The position numbers were made by a program, and so were the translations under genes. From assembly GCF_024159265.1 (NCBI RefSeq), contig NZ_JAMYWY010000001.1:5270001-5334000 (forward strand): a stretch of 64,000 nucleotides of DNA. Direction: 5' to 3'. Numbering within the stretch: position 1 is the stretch's first letter; every line of letters starts with the position of its first letter. Positions 42,652 through 50,785 of the stretch are shown here, piece after piece. The notes below the pieces were generated by a model. That model had not been told where the DNA came from, did not search any database, and saw only the letters and a list, made by a program, of their open reading frames with translations. The stretch is from Paenibacillus sp. 1781tsa1. GTDB lineage: Bacteria > Bacillota > Bacilli > Paenibacillales > Paenibacillaceae.

Positions 42652-43227
42652 TCAGATTCTTTTCTTTCGTCTCCAGAGCCACAGTACTGCCAATGCTGCT
42701 AATAAAATGATTGCACTGTATAAGATAAGATAGAAAGGCCCAGTTCGCCCATCACCATCATTGGTTTCTCCAAAATCTTCTTTACTTACAACCTTTCCCG
42801 CACCCAGCAGTTTCAGATCGTCTCCAGCTTGTTCAATTGGAACATTGCCACTGCACAGATTCGTATGTAGCCTGTTGTCTCGTTCATCCAGACTAGCAAA
42901 GATCAGGTAAGACTGATTCTGTTCAAATTCGATGCCACAGGAGTCAGACCCTCCGCCCTTCCCCACAATTTTCATCTTTTTGGCACTGACTCCCTTCCAT
43001 GCAGAATCTACATCAAAGGTATACTCTCTTACCCCATTATACCGGTATATCTGCGATCCGCCTTTCTTCACCACTTCTCCTGTAAATACCGTGGTATACG
43101 TTTCCAATCTCTTTTGAGCATCACTCTCCACACAACTGCAAGCATACACTTTCTCTCCGGGAAATAGAGCTAATCCAGACGTAACCAACAATAAGATCGA
43201 CATAAACATCACCAACCGTCGTTTCAT
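42652..43227 (-). CDS. Secreted NTR/TIMP-like domain protein with C-terminal anchor, 191 aa
   Basis: Signal peptide MKRRLVMFMSILLLVTSGLA followed after cleavage by ACSCVESDA, the N-terminal CxC of netrin/TIMP-like OB-fold domains. The middle (ETYTTVFTGEVVKKGG, TFDVDSAWKGV, SYLIFASLDERDNRLHTNLC) matches this fold, including a downstream Cys. The C terminus has a membrane helix LILYSAIILLAALAVLWLWR and a basic tail RRKKRI, so it is held on the cell surface. Role unknown; related bacterial proteins are annotated as CbiQ-unrelated surface proteins. Divergent from the PAP2 gene. Confidence 0.82.
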   Translation of the reverse strand: MKRRLVMFMSILLLVTSGLALFPGEKVYACSCVESDAQKRLETYTTVFTGEVVKKGGSQIYRYNGVREYTFDVDSAWKGVSAKKMKIVGKGGGSDSCGIEFEQNQSYLIFASLDERDNRLHTNLCSGNVPIEQAGDDLKLLGAGKVVSKEDFGETNDGDGRTGPFYLILYSAIILLAALAVLWLWRRKKRI

Positions 43228-43290
43228 TCCGACCGCCCCTCCTACATGCTCTGCTTGAACAAACGTTGTAAAGGTTACATATTTTTATTG

Positions 43291-43319
43291 GTGCTATATT
43301 TATTGTAAAATTATAGCAC
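43291..43319. promoter_or_regulatory. Inverted repeat in NTR/PAP2 divergent region
   Basis: Perfect 8-bp arms GTGCTATA and TATAGCAC separated by 13 bases, within 107 bases between divergent genes. Candidate operator acting on one or both promoters. Confidence 0.4.
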
Positions 43320-43397
43320 AATACAAATATCGTTATGTCCAACATAAGCAAGGAGACAACAAACGAAATTAACGATCACGGAGGATCTCAACATTTG

Positions 43398-44063
43398 ATG
43401 CACAACTGGAAAAAGAACATCTCATTCCCGCTGCTCGTTGCAGCGTTATGCATGATCGCTTTTATAAGCATCGCCCTATCCATCAGCGATAACCAGATTC
43501 ATCGATTTGATGATACGCTGATCGGCTGGATTCAGGGGTTGGAATCCCACGGCATGACGAAATTCATGCAGTTTTTCACCTGGATCGGCAGTGAAATGCC
43601 TGTAGTTTTCATTACAATCATTGCCATGATTGTGTTATACGTTTGGCTGCGACACAAACGCGAACTACTCTTCCTCGCTTGTGTGCTCGCCGGTTCAACC
43701 CTGTTAAATGCTTTGCTCAAGCTGGTATTCCAACGTGCCAGACCTACCATTAACCGAATTATTGAAGTGAGCGGATATAGCTTCCCCAGTGGACATTCCA
43801 TGGCCGCATTTAGCCTGTATGGCGGACTGGCCTTTCTCATCTGGAAACATGTACCCACCGTCACCGGACGTGTACTGATGATCATTGCCAGTGCCGTCTT
43901 TATACTGACCATTGGTATAAGTCGTATCTACTTGGGTGTTCATTATCCAAGTGATATCGTTGGCGGATACTTCTTAAGTGGATGCTGGCTCTCCACATGC
44001 ATATGGTTTTATCGTCGGCATTTGGAGCGCATGTCCCAACTGCAAAGCAGAAGGCTGGCATAA
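43398..44063 (+). CDS. PAP2-type phosphatase (lipid phosphate phosphatase), 221 aa
   Basis: Integral membrane phosphatase of the PAP2 superfamily (undecaprenyl-diphosphate or phosphatidic acid phosphatase class). The tripartite active site is complete: KLVFQRARP, PSGHSMAAF and SRIYLGVHYPSD with the nucleophilic His. Six helices. Acts at the outer membrane face on lipid-linked phosphates. Start is uncertain: ATG at 43398 (or TTG 43395) follows GGAGG at 10-13 bases; an in-frame ATG at 43335 would add 21 hydrophilic residues but lacks a ribosome site. Confidence 0.88.
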   Translation: MHNWKKNISFPLLVAALCMIAFISIALSISDNQIHRFDDTLIGWIQGLESHGMTKFMQFFTWIGSEMPVVFITIIAMIVLYVWLRHKRELLFLACVLAGSTLLNALLKLVFQRARPTINRIIEVSGYSFPSGHSMAAFSLYGGLAFLIWKHVPTVTGRVLMIIASAVFILTIGISRIYLGVHYPSDIVGGYFLSGCWLSTCIWFYRRHLERMSQLQSRRLA

Positions 44064-44086
44064 TCTCCGACAGCCCACGCACATAG

Positions 44087-44130
44087 AAATACCCGGCTTT
44101 CCTTAACTGAAGGATTGCCGGGTATTTTTA
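44087..44130 (+). terminator. Terminator of PAP2 gene
   Basis: AAATACCCGGC/GCCGGGTATTT stem followed by TTTT. Confidence 0.9.
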
Positions 44131-44179
44131 TATTCTTATATTTGATCCTTAATCCATCCTGAACGAGTTCAGAACCTAT

Positions 44180-44225
44180 AAGAACCCGCCTGTCCTATTT
44201 CAAGGAACAGACGGGTCTTGATTTT
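44180..44225 (-). terminator. Terminator-like hairpin at 3' end of GH1 gene
   Basis: Stem AAGACCCGTCTGTTCC/GGACAGGCGGGTTCTT with G-U pairs; stronger T-tract on the plus strand, so possibly bidirectional. Confidence 0.65.
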
Positions 44226-44234
44226 TATACCAAA

Positions 44235-45668
44235 TTACAACTCTTCACCATTGGATTCGATAACTTTTTTGTACCAGTGGAAGCTCTTCTTCGGTGTTCT
44301 GCTCAAATCTCCGTTACCGTCGTTGTCCTTGTTGACATGAATGAAGCCATAACGCTTCTTCATCTCTCCAGTGGATGCACTAACCAGGTCGATACATCCC
44401 CACATCGTGTAGGCAATGAGGTCTACGCCATCCGCTACCGCTTCTTTCATCTGTTCAATGTGACCTTTCAGATAATCAATGCGATAGTCATCTTGAATGG
44501 AGCCATCTTCCTCAACCACATCGACAGCACCCAGGCCATTCTCAACGACCATCAGTGGAATCTGGTAACGATCATACAAATGATTCAGCGTGTAACGCAG
44601 TCCTTTTGGATCGATCTGCCATCCCCAATCGGAAGCTTCGAGATATGGATTTTTGATACCCCCTAGCAGATTGCCTTCAGCTCTCTCCAGGGACTCATCT
44701 GCACTTTCAACCAAAGACATGTAATAACTGAAGGAGTAGAAGTCTACGCAGCCTTCACGCAGTGTCTGCTCGTCTCCTGGTTGCATTTCAATTTTAATGC
44801 CCTCTTCGGCGAAGAAACGTTTAGCGAATCCAGGGTACGCACCGCGAACCTGTACATCACCACAGATCATGTTGGAAATTTGGTCTTTCTTCTGTGCAAG
44901 CAACATGTCGTCCGGGTTACATGTGTTTGGATATGTGGTCATGAACGCAACCATACAGCCGATCTGGAAATCAGGGTTGATCTCGTGTCCCAGCTTCACC
45001 GCTTTGGCACTAGCAACGAATTGGTGATGTAGTGCCTGGAAACGAGTCTGTGGATCATCCACTCCATCGACCAGCGTTTCTTTGCCTTCAAACAGAATAC
45101 CTGCAGCCATATAAGCACCCATTGGCATCGTCAGACAGTTGATCTCGTTAAATGTCAGCCAGTATTTCACTTGATCTTTGTAGCGGTTGAAGAGAGTTGT
45201 ACAATAACGGATATAACAGTCGATGACTTCACGGGAAGCCCAGCCGTTATACTTCTGTGTCAGACCGAATGGCGTTTCATAATGGGAGATCGTTACGAGC
45301 GGCTCAATATTGTACTTTTTCAACTCGGCAAAGACATTATCGTAGAACTGCAATCCCTCTTCGTTTGGCTCCAGATCGTAACCGTTCGGATAGATTCGGG
45401 ACCAGTTGATGGACATGCGGAACATTTTGAAACCCATCTCTGCCATCATGGCAATATCTTCTTTGTAGTGCCCGTAAAAATCAACCGCTTCGTGGCTTGG
45501 ATAATACGTGCCCTCTTCCAATACAGGTGTAATCCGGCGTGGAATCGTGTGGGTTCCCCCAGTCATCATGTCAGATGTGCTTGGCCCTTTGCCGCCCTGG
45601 TTCCATCCACCCTCGAATTGATTGGCAGCCGTTGCGCCCCCCCAGTAAAATCCTTCTTTCATTGTCAT
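44235..45668 (-). CDS. bglA: GH1 6-phospho-beta-glucosidase, 477 aa
   Basis: Hydrolyses phosphorylated aryl- or cello/gentio-type beta-glucosides in the cytoplasm. Acid/base Glu in WLTFNEIN near residue 175, nucleophile Glu in VVENGLG near 373. The stretch LVSASTGEMKKRYGFIHV near 424-441 holds the Ser and Lys/Tyr that bind the 6-phosphate, which distinguishes it from plain beta-glucosidases. No signal peptide. Start MTMKEGF eight bases after AAGGAGG. No PTS gene adjoins, so the transporter is elsewhere. Divergent from the WYL regulator. Confidence 0.93.
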   Translation of the reverse strand: MTMKEGFYWGGATAANQFEGGWNQGGKGPSTSDMMTGGTHTIPRRITPVLEEGTYYPSHEAVDFYGHYKEDIAMMAEMGFKMFRMSINWSRIYPNGYDLEPNEEGLQFYDNVFAELKKYNIEPLVTISHYETPFGLTQKYNGWASREVIDCYIRYCTTLFNRYKDQVKYWLTFNEINCLTMPMGAYMAAGILFEGKETLVDGVDDPQTRFQALHHQFVASAKAVKLGHEINPDFQIGCMVAFMTTYPNTCNPDDMLLAQKKDQISNMICGDVQVRGAYPGFAKRFFAEEGIKIEMQPGDEQTLREGCVDFYSFSYYMSLVESADESLERAEGNLLGGIKNPYLEASDWGWQIDPKGLRYTLNHLYDRYQIPLMVVENGLGAVDVVEEDGSIQDDYRIDYLKGHIEQMKEAVADGVDLIAYTMWGCIDLVSASTGEMKKRYGFIHVNKDNDGNGDLSRTPKKSFHWYKKVIESNGEEL

Positions 45669-45720
45669 GACCAGTTCCTCCTTCATATCTCAACAAGACT
45701 ATGTAACCAGTGTACCACCC

Positions 45721-45747
45721 ATACCCTGACACCTATTGTCATGGTAT
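45721..45747. promoter_or_regulatory. Large palindromic operator overlapping regulator promoter
   Basis: Arms ATACC-C-TGACA and TGTCA-T-GGTAT around a 5-base centre, one mismatch per arm of 11. The right end enters the TATAAT (45745-45750) of the WYL regulator and the region upstream of bglA, as expected for an autoregulatory operator controlling both directions. Confidence 0.6.
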
Positions 45748-45756
45748 AATCAGAGC

Positions 45757-46698
45757 ATGGAAAATAACCGATTATTTCGAATGTTGCTTTTGTTATTGGA
45801 GAAAAAGAAGGCCACTGCACCCGAACTCGCCCGTATGTTCGAGATTTCTGTACGTACGGTGTACCGTGATATCGACCGGCTAAGCGCTGCAGGCATCCCC
45901 GTCTATACCACGACCGGAAAGCATGGCGGTATTCATCTGATGGACAACTATGTCATGGACAAGTCCCTGTTGTCGGAAGAAGACCAGAACGAAATTTTGA
46001 TGGGACTATACAGCATCAGTGCAATCCCACACCTTAATAGTGCTCATATGCTGCAACGGCTGACCGCCCTGTTTGATCATAAGCTGGATTGGATCGAATT
46101 CAATTTCTCACCATGGGGCAGCATCCCCCTGCAAGAGAGAGAACTTTTTAATCAAGTGAAACAAGCCATTTTAACGAATCAACTGATTACGTTCCACTAT
46201 GTTAATTCGGATGGAGAGAAGAGCATTCCAACGGTGGAGCCACGGAAGCTTATATTCAAAAACAGTACATGGTACTTCAAAGGATATATCCATGATGATC
46301 CTGATCGGAGAGAATTCGAGACATTCAAGATGAAACGGATCACCCAATTGACCTTTCTAACGAGAAAACTCGATCACCCTGTTGATGTGGGGTCAACACA
46401 TCCTGAATTAGAGGCAGCTCCTGTCCTGACTCCTCTGACACTCTCATTCTCCAACAATATTGCATACCGGGTGTATGATTTTTTCGAACCATCCCTCATT
46501 AAAAAAGAGCCTGATGGCAGGCTTCGTGTGTCTCTCGAACTGAATGTAGGGGAATGGCTCTACTCTTTCCTGCTGTCGTTTGGTTCGGAGCTGACCGTAA
46601 TTGAGCCTGTTCATGTTGGACAGGAATTGCTCAGACGTCATATCCGAGCCGTTGAACATTTGCAGAACGTCATGAACAAACTACCCAACAATGAATGA
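45757..46698 (+). CDS. HTH/WYL-domain transcriptional regulator (YafY type), 313 aa
   Basis: N-terminal HTH_11: LFRMLLLLLEKKKATAPELA and EISVRTVYRDIDRLSAAGIP. Then a WYL domain (residues about 140-215: ITFHYVNSDGEKSIPTVEPR, TWYFKGYIHDDPDRREFETF) that binds a ligand or nucleic acid. C-terminal WCX-like segment. The start ATG lies seven bases after TATAAT with no ribosome site, so the message may be leaderless; a TTG seven codons upstream also lacks one. Inferred to repress bglA and itself via the palindrome at 45721. Confidence 0.88.
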   Translation: MENNRLFRMLLLLLEKKKATAPELARMFEISVRTVYRDIDRLSAAGIPVYTTTGKHGGIHLMDNYVMDKSLLSEEDQNEILMGLYSISAIPHLNSAHMLQRLTALFDHKLDWIEFNFSPWGSIPLQERELFNQVKQAILTNQLITFHYVNSDGEKSIPTVEPRKLIFKNSTWYFKGYIHDDPDRREFETFKMKRITQLTFLTRKLDHPVDVGSTHPELEAAPVLTPLTLSFSNNIAYRVYDFFEPSLIKKEPDGRLRVSLELNVGEWLYSFLLSFGSELTVIEPVHVGQELLRRHIRAVEHLQNVMNKLPNNE

Positions 46699-46771
46699 TA
46701 TAATATAGGCCTATACAAATTTTGATCACAGCTGACTCTCCATCATCCATCTGACCGAAGGAGGTTTATCC

Positions 46772-47587
46772 ATGCAAGACATTAGACGCAACAATGTGGA
46801 ACGTTTCAAAGGTTTTGGTACGTTATACGATCAGAACCGACCAGCTGCTCCAACTGAAGTGGTGGATATTCTAACGACATATCTTGGCAGCACACCGCGC
46901 ATGGTCGCAGATGTTGGCTGTGGCACCGGCTTATCTTCGTGGATCTGGCTTAATGAGGCAGAACGCATCATCGGCTTCGAACCCAGTGATGACATGAGGT
47001 CTGTAGCAGAATCCAAGTGGGAAGCTGCCGGGAAACCGGATAACCTCCGATTTGTGTCCGGCTTGTCTCATGACCTCGGACTTCCCGATGGCAGTGTGGA
47101 TGTGCTGACCTGCTCGCAATCGTTTCACTGGATGGAGCCGCAACCCACGCTACACGAGTTTGCACGTGTACTTCGTACAGGGGGCATATTTGCAGCCTAC
47201 GATTGCGACTGGCCGCCAATGTTAGACTGGCAGTTGGAACAAGCCTATCTGCAGCTCAATAAGGAAGCAGATCATCGAGCAGCGAGTCTGGCTCCCCAGG
47301 ATAGTCAGGCACACAAATGGAGCAAGGATGGGCATTTGCAGCAGATTCAGCAGTCCGGGCTATTCCGATATGTTCGGGAAATCGTGTTTCATCACCACGA
47401 GACATTCACAGCCGATCGATACGTCAATCTCGCCCTAAGCCAAGGCGGCCTGCAAACGGCGTTGAAGCTCGGAGCGGATGATCTTTTAAAAGCTGCTGAC
47501 GAGTTCAGAGCGCTGGCTAATCGTATATTTGATGGAGAATCCAGAAGAGTCCTCTTTTCTTATCGCATGCGCCTCGGTATTGTCTGA
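46772..47587 (+). CDS. Class I SAM-dependent methyltransferase, 271 aa
   Basis: Rossmann methyltransferase with motif I VADVGCGTGLSSW near residues 48-60, motif II acid in GFEPSDDMRS, and LTCSQSFHWMEPQPTLHEFA, the pattern of the UbiE/Tam-type small-molecule group. The C-terminal region (YRMRLGIV end) is helical. Substrate unknown. AAGGAGG precedes the ATG. Single gene between the WYL regulator and a strong terminator. Confidence 0.87.
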   Translation: MQDIRRNNVERFKGFGTLYDQNRPAAPTEVVDILTTYLGSTPRMVADVGCGTGLSSWIWLNEAERIIGFEPSDDMRSVAESKWEAAGKPDNLRFVSGLSHDLGLPDGSVDVLTCSQSFHWMEPQPTLHEFARVLRTGGIFAAYDCDWPPMLDWQLEQAYLQLNKEADHRAASLAPQDSQAHKWSKDGHLQQIQQSGLFRYVREIVFHHHETFTADRYVNLALSQGGLQTALKLGADDLLKAADEFRALANRIFDGESRRVLFSYRMRLGIV

Positions 47588-47629
47588 AAGTAGTACGTTG
47601 CTTGCATCTCTCCTACATACCAAATGCCA

Positions 47630-47673
47630 AAAGGAGGTCGTACATGTCATGGTTATGACGTGTACGACCTCCC
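47630..47673 (-). terminator. Long hairpin terminator for 47688 gene
   Basis: A 17-bp near-perfect stem (GGAGGTCGTACA...TGTACGACCTCC) with T-run on the minus strand; also follows the methyltransferase on the plus strand. Confidence 0.8.
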
Positions 47674-47687
47674 TATTGTCTATTTCA

Positions 47688-48482
47688 TCAGGAAGAGAAT
47701 AAGTCACTTAATTGTCGCTCCTGTACATTCAATGCCAACACCAATTTTGTCGGGTCTTGTCTTGAATAAATGACGTTAATGATATGGCCTTGCTGCACCT
47801 GCGGCAGTGCAGATGACAAAATTTCTTTTTGCGTTGTCACATTGAACGTTTCACCATTTGTCTTTGTTATGCTGAGTTTGAGTTGAAGCTTGATCTTATT
47901 ACTGCCTCCACTGCCAAGTGGAGTGACATCGAGGATCTTGGCTATCGCTTTTTCGCCTGTTCTTGCGATATCCATCATCTCAGGGGATACCCCTTGCTGT
48001 ACCATCTTTTCATCCAGCAATTGCTGCATATCCTCCTGTGATAATTGCCCATTCATATCAAGCCCTACCTTGCGCTCATCTTTCACAGAGACCACTAACG
48101 GAATGAAATTGCCTGGCTGGAACTGCGCCATGGAGGTCAGTGGAATAACGGTTTTCATCTCCGTATCGTATTTCTCGCGCCCCTTACGCGAAACTGTCAG
48201 ACCCAATCGAACCTCCGGTTGTTCATTAATATACGTGCCTGTCTGTTGTACGCTCTTAATGACCCCCACTGCCGGTAAACCTGTCTTGACTCGACCTACG
48301 CCGAAAATATTGCTCAAAATCGCAGGAACAAAGATCAGTGCAAACCCGGCAAAGATCGCCGGAGTATACCACCATGCCTGCATAATCATAAACGGATCAT
48401 CCCACATCTTCTGTGCCAGAAATGGGGAGAACCCCACTCCGAACACAGTTAATACGCCAATGAATCTCAGGAAACCTACCAT
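47688..48482 (-). CDS. Membrane protein with two copies of a repeated beta-rich domain, 264 aa
   Basis: Two N-terminal membrane helices (VGFLRFIGVLTVFGVGFSPF and WWYTPAIFAGFALIFVPAIL) precede two homologous 75-residue beta domains: one from about residue 80 (VGVIKSVQQTGTYINEQPEV) and one from about 185 (AIAKILDVTPLGSGGSNKIK). A helical linker (LSQEDMQQLLDEKMV) joins them. The same domain occurs in the 48608 gene just upstream. Function unknown, perhaps an extracytoplasmic or cytoplasmic sensor scaffold. Start ATG follows GAGGGTGG. Confidence 0.75.
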   Translation of the reverse strand: MVGFLRFIGVLTVFGVGFSPFLAQKMWDDPFMIMQAWWYTPAIFAGFALIFVPAILSNIFGVGRVKTGLPAVGVIKSVQQTGTYINEQPEVRLGLTVSRKGREKYDTEMKTVIPLTSMAQFQPGNFIPLVVSVKDERKVGLDMNGQLSQEDMQQLLDEKMVQQGVSPEMMDIARTGEKAIAKILDVTPLGSGGSNKIKLQLKLSITKTNGETFNVTTQKEILSSALPQVQQGHIINVIYSRQDPTKLVLALNVQERQLSDLFSS

Positions 48483-48607
48483 ATGATCCACCCTCTCTTA
48501 ATCCTTCTCTTACTATCTCTATCCATACCTTTAGTTTCATGTATCTATTAATCGTTGTTATACGTATTATACGCATGGGATATCACTGTCTTATAAGCAA
48601 AGACCTT

Positions 48608-49024
48608 CTAAATGGACACTAGTCCCATATAGATCAGTTCGGACGGATTCGCTGGATTCTGACCCAATCCCACCCGATCTCCAACTCGTGGAATCTGCAT
48701 TTTGGACACCAGTGTCTCCAAGGTTCGCTGATACTGGTTACCGTTGGTCTCTGTCACATCCAATACAAGCACAACAATCGGATCAAAATTGATCAGTTTG
48801 CCTGTATCGGTGATTGTCACCACCGTTGCTGTTGCCGTTAATGGAAGCGAACCACTCGCGGCCAATTGTGCCTGCTTTGCCGAATCCAGACTTTGGTTGA
48901 TTGCCTCCCGATGTTCCTTGGATACGAAACCTTTCATCATCATGCCAGTGAGTCCTTTATTCATCATTTTATCCGCTTTAGCAATCGCATCTTCCTGTTT
49001 GTTCTTTTTACCGAACCATCCCAT
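48608..49024 (-). CDS. Hypothetical protein sharing the repeated domain, 138 aa
   Basis: Short charged N terminus MGWFGKKNKQEDAIAKADKM, a helical segment, then one copy of the beta domain (TATATVVTITDTGKLINFDP, IPRVGDRVGLGQNPANPSEL) seen twice in the downstream neighbour. The domain pattern is NxLVxxTG..IN...V.L.L.V..NG followed by a P-x-x-L end. No catalytic motif. Start ATG eight bases after GAGGTG. The two genes are on the same strand, 125 bases apart, and probably functionally linked. Confidence 0.72.
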   Translation of the reverse strand: MGWFGKKNKQEDAIAKADKMMNKGLTGMMMKGFVSKEHREAINQSLDSAKQAQLAASGSLPLTATATVVTITDTGKLINFDPIVVLVLDVTETNGNQYQRTLETLVSKMQIPRVGDRVGLGQNPANPSELIYMGLVSI

Positions 49025-49110
49025 AGTAAACACCTCATTTGTTTTATTTTAATTTATAGTTAAATTATAAACACCGCGGCTTGTCCTTGAATACCCTTCT
49101 GGCGGCATAC

Positions 49111-49152
49111 AAAAAAAACGAAAAATCCGGTAATTGAATGACCGGATAATCG
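49111..49152 (-). terminator. Second of two tandem terminators after TPR regulator gene
   Basis: ATCCGGT/ACCGGAT stem with flanking CGAAAA/TTTCG pairing and T-run on the minus strand. Confidence 0.8.
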
Positions 49153-49183
49153 TTTCTTTGGTAAAGTCTTATACTTATTTCAC

Positions 49184-49209
49184 AAAAAAAGATCTGCTTA
49201 ACCGATCTT
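49184..49209 (-). terminator. First of two tandem terminators after TPR regulator gene
   Basis: AAGATC/GATCTT stem with a nine-base loop, seven Ts on the minus strand. Confidence 0.75.
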
Positions 49210-49301
49210 CATTTCATGATTGGCAGCTATATTTTGTGGAAAATACGTAGGCAGTAGACAAAATAATGCCTCACTTAGGAAGTTTCATGCTCTTTTCCGC
49301 T

Positions 49302-50582
49302 CTATTTTTTGCGTAACAGATACACCAGCTTCCGATAATACATGGCTGCTTCCTTGTATTTCCGCTGATCCTCGGATACTACGGCCATCCCCTCATATAA
49401 CGGTTCAAGTCGCATGACATGCTGTGCGGATTCAAAATAAGGCAGACAGGCAAGCGCCCGCTCCATGAAAACTTCGCGATCTCCATGCGCAAGAGCCAGA
49501 TGGCTCTGGTAGAAGGCTGCGCTCATCTGCTGATCCTGTGTTGTTGCACATTTCAAGAGTTGATCTACACTTTGCGCGAGCACGCCCCAGTTCTTCCGCG
49601 CCAGAGCCACTTCGCATTGATATACATTGACGAGCGGCCGCATCGCGAGCTGTGTTTCTTCGGTTTCCTGCTGCAATAGCGACTCAAATCGTTCAATCTC
49701 AGCCTGTGCCTGATCCAGTTCACCTGTCATCGTTAACATGACAATCCGATTGTTGGCAATCGCCGTCACCAGATCTCCCTGGTTGCCGGCATACACGAGG
49801 TTTGCCTCTGCCATGGTTAATGCCGAGAGTGCCTCCTGAACCAGCCCCATTGCGAAGCAATAGCCACTATATGCCACATATAGCCCGGACAACCGATGAA
49901 ACATCCGTTGATCATATACATGCCGCATCGTAAGCTCAAATACCTGTTTCGCCTCTTCATACTGTTTAACCTGGATGTAGGCTTCCATCTTGATATTTTG
50001 CACAGACAGCCAGAATTCACTGCCAGGAAGCGCCAGCTCACTGAGCCTGGTTGCGTGAGTTAGTACATCTACAAAGGCCATTTTGGAGCGATAATATTGT
50101 ATTTTATAGAATAAAAGTGCCTTGACTAACGGGCGCGGCAGATCAATATCGTCTGGGCGACCATACTTCTCCAGGTAAAAATTAAGGTAGGACGTATGTA
50201 TATATTCATGTGCCGTTGCATCGTTTAACTGCTGATAATAGACTGCCTTCATCAAGGCCGTTGTCAGCTCTACAGTCAGCGTGTCATCTCGATCTGCCAG
50301 TGCATGCACCGTATCTTCGGATATCGCTGACGCTGGAACAGACATTTGTTCGAAGATGACCTCTGCTCGTTCGAGTGTTTCCTCGTCCTGAGCCGCAGCC
50401 TTCATAATATAGGAAGGGGATACCCCAAGACGCCCGGCGATAGCTTCTGCCAAATCCTCAGGAAGCGGATAACGATCCGCCAGAATATTTGCAAAGTGGG
50501 CCTGCGTGACCAGACCATCCACTAGGTCTTTACGGGAGATTTGTTTTCTTTTGCTTAGCAGTTCAATGCGTTCCTTCAGCAT
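49302..50582 (-). CDS. XRE-type regulator with TPR domain (RRNPP-like), 426 aa
   Basis: N-terminal Cro/C1-type helix-turn-helix (KERIELLSKRKQISRKDLVD, then LADRYPLPEDLAEAIAGRLG) followed by about 350 residues of helical TPR-like repeats (AYIQVKQYEEAKQVFELTMR, LVQEALSALTMAEANLVYAG, YEGMAVVSEDQRKYKEAAMY). This is the architecture of RRNPP quorum regulators, but no peptide-precursor gene is obvious next to it. Its start faces fabV, so it may regulate that gene. Two tandem terminators follow. Confidence 0.82.
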   Translation of the reverse strand: MLKERIELLSKRKQISRKDLVDGLVTQAHFANILADRYPLPEDLAEAIAGRLGVSPSYIMKAAAQDEETLERAEVIFEQMSVPASAISEDTVHALADRDDTLTVELTTALMKAVYYQQLNDATAHEYIHTSYLNFYLEKYGRPDDIDLPRPLVKALLFYKIQYYRSKMAFVDVLTHATRLSELALPGSEFWLSVQNIKMEAYIQVKQYEEAKQVFELTMRHVYDQRMFHRLSGLYVAYSGYCFAMGLVQEALSALTMAEANLVYAGNQGDLVTAIANNRIVMLTMTGELDQAQAEIERFESLLQQETEETQLAMRPLVNVYQCEVALARKNWGVLAQSVDQLLKCATTQDQQMSAAFYQSHLALAHGDREVFMERALACLPYFESAQHVMRLEPLYEGMAVVSEDQRKYKEAAMYYRKLVYLLRKK

Positions 50583-50678
50583 GGTATCCCTGTCCTTTCT
50601 ATCCTAACAAGCGAGTACATTCTATTCACATCATCGCAAAATTAGAGATATAACGCCACCCTTCCGGCGAAATCAAAC

Positions 50679-50695
50679 GAAACGGTTTCCGTTTC
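50679..50695. promoter_or_regulatory. Palindrome overlapping fabV -35 region
   Basis: GAAACGG-TTT-CCGTTTC, a perfect 7-bp inverted repeat. A -10 candidate TACAAT at 50711-50716 would put the -35 at the right half of this palindrome, so binding there should repress fabV. Confidence 0.5.
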
Positions 50696-50785
50696 CGAGG
50701 TAATTGTTTTACAATAAGGAGGTATGTATACGAGCATTTTATCGAAATGCTGAAACATGAGCTGAATATGAAAGGATGCAAATAA

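Noticed and set aside
49213..49301. Short frames after the TPR regulator as a signalling-peptide gene
   Set aside because: Frames are at most 14 codons, without ribosome site or signal-peptide character.
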